DNA of 58,107 nt from Allomuricauda sp. TMED12 (GTDB taxonomy: Bacteria > Bacteroidota > Bacteroidia > Flavobacteriales > Flavobacteriaceae): assembly GCA_002167435.2 (NCBI GenBank), contig NHBR02000092.1, forward strand, positions 1 to 58,107. Direction: 5' to 3'. Under the pieces are notes generated by a model. It saw nothing but the letters and a program-made list of their open reading frames with translations. It was not told the DNA's origin and searched no databases. The position numbers were made by a program, and so were the translations under genes. Shown here one piece after another: positions 37,387 to 45,522 of the stretch; the stretch's first letter is position 1, and each line of letters opens with the position of its first letter.

Positions 37387-37587
37387 TTATCTATTCTTTT
37401 TTTCCTCTTCTGGAATTATTCTTCGAACCCCACTTCGCATATTTGCCAATAGAGCAACGCTTAGAATAAAGCTGCACAATAAAATACGATCAAGGAATAG
37501 GGATTCGTTCCAATAAGAGAGCGCAATAAAGGATACTATCAATAGCATACCTACAAGAGTTATTGTTGTTTTTTTTGATGATTGCAT
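37387..37587 (-). CDS. Small two-helix membrane protein upstream of dabB
   Basis: A 66-residue protein with two hydrophobic stretches (TLVGMLLIVSFIALSYW and ILLCSFILSVALLANM) and a charged C-terminus ending EEEKKNR. It is encoded 21 bp upstream of dabB on the same strand and so is probably part of the dab operon. I do not recognise a family. It could be an accessory subunit of the DabAB complex or simply a co-transcribed small protein. Confidence 0.65.
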   Translation of the reverse strand: MQSSKKTTITLVGMLLIVSFIALSYWNESLFLDRILLCSFILSVALLANMRSGVRRIIPEEEKKNR

Positions 37588-37657
37588 AGAAATTAAATTT
37601 GTGTTTTGGTTTAGTATGGCTTATTTATCAGGAGGTTTATTCCCGGATGGTCATTTA

Positions 37658-37966
37658 TCAATCTTCCAGCGTAATTTCTAATATGCCGTTTATTGTTACA
37701 TTTTTACCTTTGCTCCTTGCTTGGTTTACAATGTCTCGAGCAGTTTGTTTTTCGAGCTCCAACTCTTGTATGCGGTTGTCCAATAAATTGGTCTTGCCAT
37801 GATGATTTCCTTCCCAAATCTTTAATCTTTGAATCTTGTGGAAGTTGATTTTTTCATCAATTAGTGAGGTAATAACATCGGAAGCTTCGATTGGGGTGAA
37901 TTTTCCGTCTACTAATTGAATTTTTTGTTTGTCGATCAAGATTTCAGCTAATTCTTTTGTTTCCAT
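37658..37966 (-). CDS. Conserved-looking hypothetical protein, first gene of the dab operon
   Basis: A 102-residue soluble, charged protein (METKELAEILIDKQ... NGILEITLED) with no signal peptide or membrane segment; a helical stretch at about residues 62-85 could form a short coiled coil. It is divergent from the LysR regulator gene (94-bp gap) and upstream of the small membrane protein, dabB and dabA on the same strand. The family is not recognised. Position suggests it is a regulated partner of the carbon uptake system. Confidence 0.65.
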   Translation of the reverse strand: METKELAEILIDKQKIQLVDGKFTPIEASDVITSLIDEKINFHKIQRLKIWEGNHHGKTNLLDNRIQELELEKQTARDIVNQARSKGKNVTINGILEITLED

Positions 37967-38060
37967 GTTTTGGTTTTAACAATGATTTCGATTGCAAAGG
38001 TTATAGATATTTATCATTAATTTTTATTTATATTTATAATAATAAACATTAAAAATATTT
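37967..38060. promoter_or_regulatory. Divergent promoter region between the dab operon and LysR gene
   Basis: A 94-bp, very AT-rich gap. It contains TTTATT (38025-38030 region) and AATAAA as loose inverted repeats flanking a TATATTTATA core, in the style of LysR T-N11-A sites. No TGAC-N4-GTCA site is present. LysR regulators commonly bind between themselves and a divergent target operon. Confidence 0.4.
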
Positions 38061-38984
38061 ATGAATTATACGTTGCATCAACTTCAAATATTCCTTAAAA
38101 TAACTGAATTACAGAGTATTACGAAGGCTTCGGAAGAGCTTCATTTAACACAGCCAGCCGTATCTATACAGCTTAAAAATTTTCAAGATCAATTTCCAAT
38201 TCCATTGACCGAAGTGGTCGGCAGGCGACTTTTTATCACTGATTTTGGTAAGGAAATTGCTCAAGCCGCCCAAAAAATCATAAATCAGGTTCAAGAAATC
38301 AACTATAGGACAATGGCCTATCAGGGCAAGCTATCAGGTCGCCTGAAAATATCGGTGGTATCAACAGGAAAATATGTTATGCCATATTTCATGTCAGGTT
38401 TTATGAAAGCGAATAGTGGAGTGGATCTAGTAATGGATGTGACCAATAAAGCCAAGGTAGTAAGAAGCTTGGAGCTTAATGAAGTTGATTTTGCCTTGGT
38501 TTCCGTCCTCCCCGATAAATTAAATGTTCAGGGAGTGGAATTAATGCCCAATAAATTAATTTATGTATGCAATTACAATAGGGAATTGTCCAAAAGCCCG
38601 ACCAAAAAAAAATTGTTCGAACAAATACCCTTGATTTACAGGGAACCGGGCTCTGCTACACGAAATGCAATGGAGGGATTTATAGAACAAAACAATTTTA
38701 AGGTCAACAAGAAGATGGAGTTGACCTCCAATGAAGCTGTTAAGCAAGCTGTAGTTTCCGGACTCGGTTGTTCAATAATGCCGCTAATCGGAATAAAAAA
38801 TGAATTGTTGAACAAAGATTTAAAGATTGTCCCAGTAAAAGGTTTACCAATAACTACTACTTGGAACCTAATCTGGTTAAAGTCAAAAAATCTCTCGCCA
38901 GCTGCAGTTGCCTTTTTGAATTATCTGGAAGAAAAAAAGGAAGAAATAATCAAGAATAAGTTTGACTGGATAGATGATTTTTGA
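38061..38984 (+). CDS. LysR-family regulator, CbbR-like
   Basis: A 307-residue LysR protein. The N-terminal winged helix has LQIFLKITELQSITKASEELHLTQPAVSIQLKNFQ, and the C-terminal effector-binding domain begins near residue 92 (GRLKISVVSTGKYVMPYF). The overall pattern resembles CbbR/CysB-type regulators that control CO2-fixation or carbon-concentrating genes. It is divergent from the dab operon, its probable target; an inorganic-carbon-related signal is inferred, not seen. Confidence 0.88.
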   Translation: MNYTLHQLQIFLKITELQSITKASEELHLTQPAVSIQLKNFQDQFPIPLTEVVGRRLFITDFGKEIAQAAQKIINQVQEINYRTMAYQGKLSGRLKISVVSTGKYVMPYFMSGFMKANSGVDLVMDVTNKAKVVRSLELNEVDFALVSVLPDKLNVQGVELMPNKLIYVCNYNRELSKSPTKKKLFEQIPLIYREPGSATRNAMEGFIEQNNFKVNKKMELTSNEAVKQAVVSGLGCSIMPLIGIKNELLNKDLKIVPVKGLPITTTWNLIWLKSKNLSPAAVAFLNYLEEKKEEIIKNKFDWIDDF

Positions 38985-39106
38985 ATTTGAAATTTTCGAT
39001 TCTTGTAAGCATCCTGTTTGGATGTGACAATCTGTAATAAAGTTACATTGGGGGAGCAATGGGAACCTGCAAAATTTGTAGATTTACTACAGCTATTCCA
39101 AGAATA

Positions 39107-39814
39107 ATGATGGATACAACCTTTCCGCTGACTGCCGGACTTATCGCTTCTATTCTTCATGTTATTGCTGGTCCCGATCATTTGGCGGCTGTGGCACCCT
39201 TTGCCATTGAATCGAAAAGAAAAGCATGGAAAATCGGACTTTTTTGGGGTATCGGACATTTGGTGGGCATGATTGCCATCGGTTTGCTGTTCGCCGTATT
39301 CAAGGAAATTATTCCAGTTGATGAGATTTCTAATTACAGCGAGCAATTGGTAGGCTTGGTATTGGTAGGTATAGGTTTTTGGTCATTGTACCGAATATTC
39401 AGAAAAAGAAAAAAGCACAAGCATTTGCATGTTCATGCCGAGAATTCCCCGGTGATTCACACACATGAACACCATCATGACCATACTGGGTCGCATCATC
39501 ATGTACACAGCGAAAAACTGAAGCAGAACAACTTTGCTTCCTTTTCCATAGGCATTTTGCATGGTTTGGCCGGAATTTCCCATTTTTTATTGTTCCTGCC
39601 TGTTTTGGGTTTTGAAACACAATCGGATTCAATTGCCTACATTATTGGTTTTGGGATAGGAATACTCGTGGCAATGATCACATTTGCCTTTGTCATCGGC
39701 AAGGTGTCCTCCATAGCAAAAAATGGTTATAGCGATATGTTTTTTAATGGAATCAGAATGGCAGGCGGACTCTTTGCCATTATAATCGGTGTTTATTGGA
39801 TTTTTAGTTTTTAA
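39107..39814 (+). CDS. Nickel/cobalt permease-like protein (UreH/HupE type)
   Basis: Start at 39107 or 39110; an in-frame ATG at 39059 adds 16 polar residues and is unlikely. The 235-residue product has about six helices. Helix 1 carries HVIAGPDHLAAVAPF, close to the His/Asp metal motif of nickel and cobalt permeases, and a second copy-like ILHGLAGISHFLLF opens the second half. The central loop (about residues 105-140) is rich in His, a likely metal-binding loop. It sits beside hydrogenase maturation genes, so supply of Ni2+ is the inferred job. Its stop codon overlaps the hypE stop by 4 bp on the opposite strand. A TGTAATAAAGTTACA repeat lies at 39033-39047. Confidence 0.8.
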   Translation: MMDTTFPLTAGLIASILHVIAGPDHLAAVAPFAIESKRKAWKIGLFWGIGHLVGMIAIGLLFAVFKEIIPVDEISNYSEQLVGLVLVGIGFWSLYRIFRKRKKHKHLHVHAENSPVIHTHEHHHDHTGSHHHVHSEKLKQNNFASFSIGILHGLAGISHFLLFLPVLGFETQSDSIAYIIGFGIGILVAMITFAFVIGKVSSIAKNGYSDMFFNGIRMAGGLFAIIIGVYWIFSF

Positions 39815-40836
39815 CAGATTCTTGGCAATTGCTCTCCAATCATGGGAGTCACCATGCGCTTTCCTCCAATAACACTGTGCATCACAACTTTTTTTGGGTG
39901 TTCTGTGGTAAATTCACCAATACAGGAAGCCCTTGGACTTTTTTCATGTTTTTTCATGAGCTCCAAAACACCATCAGCAATGCTAGCATCTACAATAGTT
40001 ACAAAAATGCCCTCATTCGCTACAAAAAGGGGGTCCAAGCCCAATATTTCGCAAGCTGAAGCTACTTGTTCATCCAAAGGTATTTCGGTTTCCTTGATGG
40101 AAACTCCCAATGCTGTATCACTGGCTATTTCTGAAAGTACGCTCGCCAGTCCACCTCGAGTTGGATCTCGAAACAAATGGATTTTGTTTCCGAAGGAATC
40201 CAGAAGGTCGTTCACCAAAAAGTTGAGATTGGTCGTATCACTTTCAATGGTGGATTCAAATTCCAGACCGTCCCGTTGCGACATAATGGCCATACCGTGC
40301 TGCGCCACGGGGCCACTGATGATTATTTTGTCTCCAGCCTTTATTTTATCAACTGAAATATGTGCTTTGGGGTGAACCTTTCCAAACCCCGTAGTATTGA
40401 TAAAGATTTTATCCCCCTTGCCGCGTTCCACCACTTTGGTGTCACCTGTGATGATTTGTACCCCGGACTGATCAGCTGTTTTTTTGATGGACTCCACAAT
40501 CTTCACAAAATCTTCCATGGGCAACCCTTCTTCCACCACAAACGCCAAGGATAAAAATTTAGGATCGGCCCCGCACATAGCCACATCGTTCACGGTGCCA
40601 TTCACGGCTAGCTCGCCAATATTGCCCCCTTTGAAAAAAATGGGGGATACGACAAAACTGTCCGTGGAAATGGCCAATTCACCATCCACCTTTATTATGG
40701 AACCATCATGTTTTTGATTGAGATAGGGGTTGCTGAACGTTTCGAAAATTATGTGGTCCAATAAATCGCGGGTCATCAATCCGCCGCTTCCGTGTCCTAA
40801 GTTTATGGTGTTGTATCCAAGGTCTTTATTGCTCAT
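39811..40836 (-). CDS. hypE: Hydrogenase maturation protein HypE
   Basis: Start set at 40836 (MSNKDLGYNTINLGHGSGG), which puts it 2 bp after the hypD stop; the frame is open 16 codons further but would overlap hypD. The 341-residue product has the PurM-like fold with FKGGNIGELAVNGTVNDVAMCGA and the ATP-binding region, and ends in P-R-I-C. The C-terminal Cys is the one converted to thiocyanate, with HypF, for delivery of CN ligands to iron. Complete and typical. Confidence 0.96.
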   Translation of the reverse strand: MSNKDLGYNTINLGHGSGGLMTRDLLDHIIFETFSNPYLNQKHDGSIIKVDGELAISTDSFVVSPIFFKGGNIGELAVNGTVNDVAMCGADPKFLSLAFVVEEGLPMEDFVKIVESIKKTADQSGVQIITGDTKVVERGKGDKIFINTTGFGKVHPKAHISVDKIKAGDKIIISGPVAQHGMAIMSQRDGLEFESTIESDTTNLNFLVNDLLDSFGNKIHLFRDPTRGGLASVLSEIASDTALGVSIKETEIPLDEQVASACEILGLDPLFVANEGIFVTIVDASIADGVLELMKKHEKSPRASCIGEFTTEHPKKVVMHSVIGGKRMVTPMIGEQLPRIC

Positions 40837-40838
40837 GG

Positions 40839-41933
40839 TCAGGATGTGATTAGGTGGTTTGAAAAATGATAATATGCTGCGCATGCACCTTCAGATGATA
40901 CCATGGGTGCTCCCAAGGGGTTCGAAGGTGTGCACGCCTTTCCAAATTGTTCACATTGGTGTGGTTTTTTGATTCCTTTTAAAATTTGCCCTGCTATGCA
41001 ATTCGAATTTTCGGGAGTGGCAATGGAACTTATTTTGAATTTGGTTTCGGCATCAAAATCAATAAACTCTTTTTTAAGACGGTATCCACTATTGGGTATG
41101 GAGCCGATGCCTCGCCATTCGCGATCGGAAATTTCAAAAACGGATGCCATCATTTTTTTGGCCTCAACATTTCCCTCTTCCTTCACCACTCGAGAATATT
41201 GGTTTTCCAATTTATACTCACCTTTTTCCAGTTGCAAGAGCGCCATATAAATTCCTTGTACAAGGTCCAAGGGCTCAAATCCGGTTATGACAATGGGTAT
41301 TTTAAATTTATCTACCAATGGATAATATTCTTTCATCCCCATGATGGCACAAACGTGACCTGCCCCAAGAAATGCATCGATGGTACATAGTTCATCGTCC
41401 AAAATACCTTCCATGGCCGGGGGAACAAGCACATGCGAAACCAAAATGGAATAATTGGTAACGTTTTCTTTTTTGGCATGCAAAACAGATAGGGCATTTG
41501 CAGGGGCCGTTGTTTCAAATCCGACGGCAAAGAACACCACCTCTTTATCGGGATTCTGTTTGGCGATGTTCACTGCTTCCAAAGGTGAATATAGAATACG
41601 AAGGTCGCCACCATCGGCTTTTGCTTCCAAAAGACTTTTTTTGCTTCCGGGTACACGTACCATATCACCGAACGAGCAGACGATAACTCCATTTTCCAAC
41701 AATTCAATGGCTTTGTCAATCAAGTTGAGCGGGGTAACACATACCGGACAACCTGGACCATGGATCATTCGTACATTTTCGGGCAACAAGTTAATGATGC
41801 CGTTTTTCACCAATCCATGGGTCTGTCCACCACAGATTTCCATGATGTTCCATGTTTTGGTCGCGGTTTTCGCTATCAGGTCCAAATATTTTTTGGTGTC
41901 CTCAAGATTTCGATATTCACTCAAATACTTCAT
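40839..41933 (-). CDS. hypD: Hydrogenase maturation protein HypD
   Basis: A 364-residue HypD with the invariant motifs EICGGQTHGLVKNGI, HGPGCPVCVTP, FFAVGFETTAPA and the C-terminal cysteine-rich part that binds a [4Fe-4S] cluster (around GACAAYYH). HypD is the scaffold on which Fe(CN)2CO is assembled with HypC. It is 3 bp after hypF and 2 bp before hypE, so all are in one operon. Confidence 0.96.
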   Translation of the reverse strand: MKYLSEYRNLEDTKKYLDLIAKTATKTWNIMEICGGQTHGLVKNGIINLLPENVRMIHGPGCPVCVTPLNLIDKAIELLENGVIVCSFGDMVRVPGSKKSLLEAKADGGDLRILYSPLEAVNIAKQNPDKEVVFFAVGFETTAPANALSVLHAKKENVTNYSILVSHVLVPPAMEGILDDELCTIDAFLGAGHVCAIMGMKEYYPLVDKFKIPIVITGFEPLDLVQGIYMALLQLEKGEYKLENQYSRVVKEEGNVEAKKMMASVFEISDREWRGIGSIPNSGYRLKKEFIDFDAETKFKISSIATPENSNCIAGQILKGIKKPHQCEQFGKACTPSNPLGAPMVSSEGACAAYYHFSNHLITS

Positions 41934-41936
41934 CGC

Positions 41937-44192
41937 TCAATTTTTTATATGTTGGTGGTACATCAACTGCCCGAAAGAAATGTTTTCATCGTTTGGACTT
42001 AAGTTACGATTAAAATATAGCTTGTAATTATCTCTCGATATTTCTTTTATCATGTCTACCAAGACAGTATTTTGGAATACACCTCCGCTCATCGCAATCT
42101 TATGGATGTTGAAATGTTCTGCCATTTTAATGATTACCATTGCCAGAGTGTACAGAAAGTTCACTATGATTTCCTCTTTCTTTTTCCCGGTTTTAAAATC
42201 TAAGTATAGATTGTTGAAGAGCTCTTTCGTGGGAACTACTCCGTCGACAATTTTAGATACGTAGGAGTTACAATCTTCAAGTTGATAGGACACAATTTGA
42301 TTTTCCAATAGAATGGCAGCTTCACCTTCGTAAGTATTAAAATCGCAAAGGTCCAATAGGGATGCTACGGCATCAAATAGTCTGCCCACCGATGAGGTTT
42401 TCAGCGATTCATTTTTCTTTACATGATCGTAAACCGATATTTCTTGTTTAGAGAATTTTTGATCGATTTCAGGTTGCATTGTTGTGTTTGACAAAGAGTA
42501 AAAGGAAATTCTCGGTTCCTTGGCCATTTTGTCCCCGGCCAACCAATCGTAATAATCAAAATGGCCTATACGTTTCATTTCTCCCTTTTGATAGCTAAAG
42601 AACTCCCCACCCCAGATTTGGTTATCATCTCCGTACCCAGTTCCATCCCAAACCACACCCATGATGGCCGATTCAGTATTAAAAAGGGAATACTCTCCCA
42701 AAACGGAAGCAAAATGGGCTTTGTGATGTTGCACTTGATGTAAATCCACTTTTAACGAGTTGGCAAGCTCAATGCCATGACGAGTGCTATTGTATCCTGG
42801 GTGTTTGTCCACTAAAACAATTTCAGGTGTTTCTTCAAAGAGTTTCATGAACCTTTCTGAGGTCTGTACATAGCGCTCAAATACATCAAAGTGATCGAGA
42901 TTTCCCAAATATTGACTGATATATAGATAGTCGTTGGGCAAAAAAGCAATCGTACTTTTCAGATGGCCACCCATGGCCATAATCTTTTTGGTGGTATGGA
43001 TATCGACATCAAAATTTGGACTAAGCCCCCTCGATCTTCTAAAGATTATTTTTTCGTTGTTGCGTGGACTGAATTTGACTACTGAATCATCTTGTGGATT
43101 GGTAATTTTTAAATCATGGTCCAAGAAATAATCAGCGACCTCTCTCAACTCTCGATGTGCTATTGTTTCATCATTGATAATCGGCGATGCATGTATGTTA
43201 CCACTGGTGGCAACGATTGGAACCTTCAACTCTGCAGCCAACAAATGTAAAATTCCGGAGTAGGGGAGCATAACCCCCAATTGGTTTAGTTTGGGAGCGA
43301 GCTCATTTAAAGCCAAATTACCTGTAAAGTCTGTTTTTGGAATTATTACAATAGGACTTTCTGGAGAAGTGAGCGTTTTTTCTTGAACCTCGGTTAGTTT
43401 TAATTGCTGCTTTAGCAACTTCAATGAGGGATACAAAATGGCAAATGGTTTTGTGGGCCTGTTTTTTCTTTCCCGAAGTTTATTGATGACTTCTGCATTA
43501 CTGGCATCGCAGCACAATAGGTAACCGCTTGTGTTTTTAATGGCAATGATATTGCCTTCCTTAATCAGGTTTGCGGTTTTTTCAATATGATATTCTGCTG
43601 AAATGATGTTGCCTTTAGCTGTTGATAGTTTGAGCGCTATACCACAATTGGAGCAAGTATTGGTCTGTGAATGAAACCGTCTATCGAAAGGGTCTTCATA
43701 CTCGTTGGCGCAGGTCTGGCACATTTTAAAAGCTTCCAAATTAGTGTTGTCCCGCTCAAAAGGAAAGGAATTGGTAATGGCCCATCGTGGGCCGCAGTTT
43801 ACACATGTGGTAAAGGGGTAGTGATAGCGCCGATTATTTTTATGGGTGATTTCCTCCTTGCAGTCATCACAAATGGCAAAATCGGGTGTGAGCTGCAAGT
43901 TCAGTTTTCCTGTTTTTTGGGAGGGAACAATATAAAACCCATCAAAGTGCTTATGTTCCTCTTGATAAAGATGGTGTTCCTTTATTTTGGATGCCTTGGG
44001 AGGGTGTTCTGTCAATATTCGGTAAAAGGAGTGGACTACATCTTCATCACCGTTAAGATAGATGACAACACCTTCCTCATTATTGGAAACTGTACCTTTT
44101 AATTGAAAGGTGTTGGCCAAGTTGAAGACATGGGGTCTAAACCCAACCCCCTGAACTCGACCGGTCACTAATATTTTGTAGGTTTTGGGCAC
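41937..44192 (-). CDS. hypF: Carbamoyltransferase HypF
   Basis: A 751-residue multidomain enzyme, the usual length. In order: acylphosphatase-like domain (about residues 1-90, VTGRVQGVGFRPHVF), zinc fingers with C-x2-C pairs (CDDC, CVNC, CQTC, CSNC, about 110-185), a YrdC-like domain (about 205-390, with KNRPTKPFAIL), and a Kae1/TobZ-like carbamoyltransferase region (HHKAHFASVLGEY, then the DGTGYGDD segment). It makes carbamoyl-AMP and transfers carbamoyl to the HypE C-terminal Cys. The start lies 1 bp after the stop of the protease gene. Confidence 0.96.
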   Translation of the reverse strand: MPKTYKILVTGRVQGVGFRPHVFNLANTFQLKGTVSNNEEGVVIYLNGDEDVVHSFYRILTEHPPKASKIKEHHLYQEEHKHFDGFYIVPSQKTGKLNLQLTPDFAICDDCKEEITHKNNRRYHYPFTTCVNCGPRWAITNSFPFERDNTNLEAFKMCQTCANEYEDPFDRRFHSQTNTCSNCGIALKLSTAKGNIISAEYHIEKTANLIKEGNIIAIKNTSGYLLCCDASNAEVINKLRERKNRPTKPFAILYPSLKLLKQQLKLTEVQEKTLTSPESPIVIIPKTDFTGNLALNELAPKLNQLGVMLPYSGILHLLAAELKVPIVATSGNIHASPIINDETIAHRELREVADYFLDHDLKITNPQDDSVVKFSPRNNEKIIFRRSRGLSPNFDVDIHTTKKIMAMGGHLKSTIAFLPNDYLYISQYLGNLDHFDVFERYVQTSERFMKLFEETPEIVLVDKHPGYNSTRHGIELANSLKVDLHQVQHHKAHFASVLGEYSLFNTESAIMGVVWDGTGYGDDNQIWGGEFFSYQKGEMKRIGHFDYYDWLAGDKMAKEPRISFYSLSNTTMQPEIDQKFSKQEISVYDHVKKNESLKTSSVGRLFDAVASLLDLCDFNTYEGEAAILLENQIVSYQLEDCNSYVSKIVDGVVPTKELFNNLYLDFKTGKKKEEIIVNFLYTLAMVIIKMAEHFNIHKIAMSGGVFQNTVLVDMIKEISRDNYKLYFNRNLSPNDENISFGQLMYHQHIKN

Positions 44193-44193
44193 T

Positions 44194-44748
44194 TTAAGGA
44201 ATTTGTTCGCGCAAAGTCTTGCTCAGACTTATAATCTGTTCAATGGCCTTGGGTATTGCATTTTTTACTTTAGGTGCCAGTTCGGTGGTCATGGGAACCA
44301 CTTTTTCTATGGAAATTGTAAAGAGATATAGGTCAGGCTGGTTTTCCATAAGGTAGACCGCTTCGATCATATCTTTTAAACCAACGTCATGAACGCTTAA
44401 GGCAGACGGAAAGTCACTGGCGAATTTTGGACGTAGGAGTGAGATGGTTCCCACTTCTTTTCCATCCATGGTGGCATCAACAAAAATTATTTTGTTATAG
44501 CTTTCAAAACAATTGAGCAATAAAAACCCACCAGTACCGCCATCGAGGATATCAACATAGGAGGGCAACTCCAATTTGTCCATTTCCTGAATCAAATGTA
44601 CCCCAACACCTTCGTCTCCCATTAAGAAGTTGCCCACCCCCAAAATCAAAATACTCTGTGATTTGTCCTTTTCAAAGTAAAAGGCATCACTGCTGATAGC
44701 AATAGGTTTTTTATCCAAATCCGTTTTGGTTTTCGTTGATTGTGTCAT
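44194..44748 (-). CDS. hyaD: Hydrogenase maturation endopeptidase (HyaD/HupD type)
   Basis: A 184-residue protease. After a ~25-residue lead it has ILILGVGNFLMGDEGVGVHL with the nickel-sensing Glu in GDEG, then LDGGTGGF and FVDATMDG with the Asp ligand, and SVHDVGLKD with the His ligand. It removes the 20-residue tail of the hydrogenase large subunit after H557 once nickel is inserted. Gene order and short spacing (8 bp from the cytochrome gene, 1 bp to hypF) show one operon. Confidence 0.94.
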   Translation of the reverse strand: MTQSTKTKTDLDKKPIAISSDAFYFEKDKSQSILILGVGNFLMGDEGVGVHLIQEMDKLELPSYVDILDGGTGGFLLLNCFESYNKIIFVDATMDGKEVGTISLLRPKFASDFPSALSVHDVGLKDMIEAVYLMENQPDLYLFTISIEKVVPMTTELAPKVKNAIPKAIEQIISLSKTLREQIP

Positions 44749-44756
44749 TTTTTTGG

Positions 44757-45509
44757 TTATTCTATGATTTCCAACTCCTCTTCATCGACAGGCTCTTCGG
44801 TTTCTTCTTCTTCCTCAATTTTTTTGAGGCGTTCGTCACATACAAACTTATAACCTCCGAACATGGAAGAAACCTCTCCTCTTCCTTCAAGCCAATCATG
44901 ATAGAAAACAAGATAGACATGTATCAATGTGAAAAGAATAAAAAGCCATGTAGATATATGGTGGATGGTTCTCACAATAAAATCACCTCCTAAAAAGGGA
45001 ACCACCCAACTGAACATTTTTGGCAACCACCAACTAGCGGTCGAGGAATAAAGCCCAAAACCCGTGAATACTTGTACCAAAGCCAATAAAAATAAGACCA
45101 CATAGGAAAATGCGGCCACACTGTTATGACCTATGCTGATATCTCTAATGTCCGGTTTTTTTTCATTGGCAAGAAATACATCGACTTTGATTACGTGCAA
45201 AAAATTACGCCACATCTTCTTGCTGAAGGGCCAAAAGGCGCGCCAACTGGAAAACCTGTTGCCGACAAAAGACCAATAGACCCTAAGAATCATATTGAAA
45301 AAGAAAACATAGGCTGTGGCAAAGTGAATAAAACGAACCGTTCCGAACCAGTAAGAATCACTGGCCTCTGCGTTGGACATAATGGCTGGCGGGTCGGCGA
45401 TAATAAACCCGGTTACTGCCAATATGGTTATTGAAAATGCATTGATCCAGTGGAAAATCCTAACAGGGAGTTCCCATACATATACCCGTCTAAATTTACG
45501 TGTTTCCAT
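44757..45509 (-). CDS. hyaC: Ni/Fe-hydrogenase b-type cytochrome subunit
   Basis: A 250-residue protein with four to five membrane helices and heme-ligand histidines in VRIFHWINAFSI (helix 1), RFIHFATAYVFFF, and HHISTWLFILFTLIHVYLVFYHDW. This is the cytochrome b561-like anchor that passes electrons from the small subunit to quinone. The C-terminus carries a distinct acidic tail (KIEEEEETEEPVDEEELEIIE-like), longer than I expect for the family. Located 13 bp after the large-subunit gene. Confidence 0.94.
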   Translation of the reverse strand: METRKFRRVYVWELPVRIFHWINAFSITILAVTGFIIADPPAIMSNAEASDSYWFGTVRFIHFATAYVFFFNMILRVYWSFVGNRFSSWRAFWPFSKKMWRNFLHVIKVDVFLANEKKPDIRDISIGHNSVAAFSYVVLFLLALVQVFTGFGLYSSTASWWLPKMFSWVVPFLGGDFIVRTIHHISTWLFILFTLIHVYLVFYHDWLEGRGEVSSMFGGYKFVCDERLKKIEEEEETEEPVDEEELEIIE

Positions 45510-45522
45510 GGCCTGTCATTTT

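Noticed and set aside
41455..42027. Plus-strand frame of 190 codons over hypD
   Set aside because: Antisense shadow of hypD/hypF, which carry invariant family motifs.
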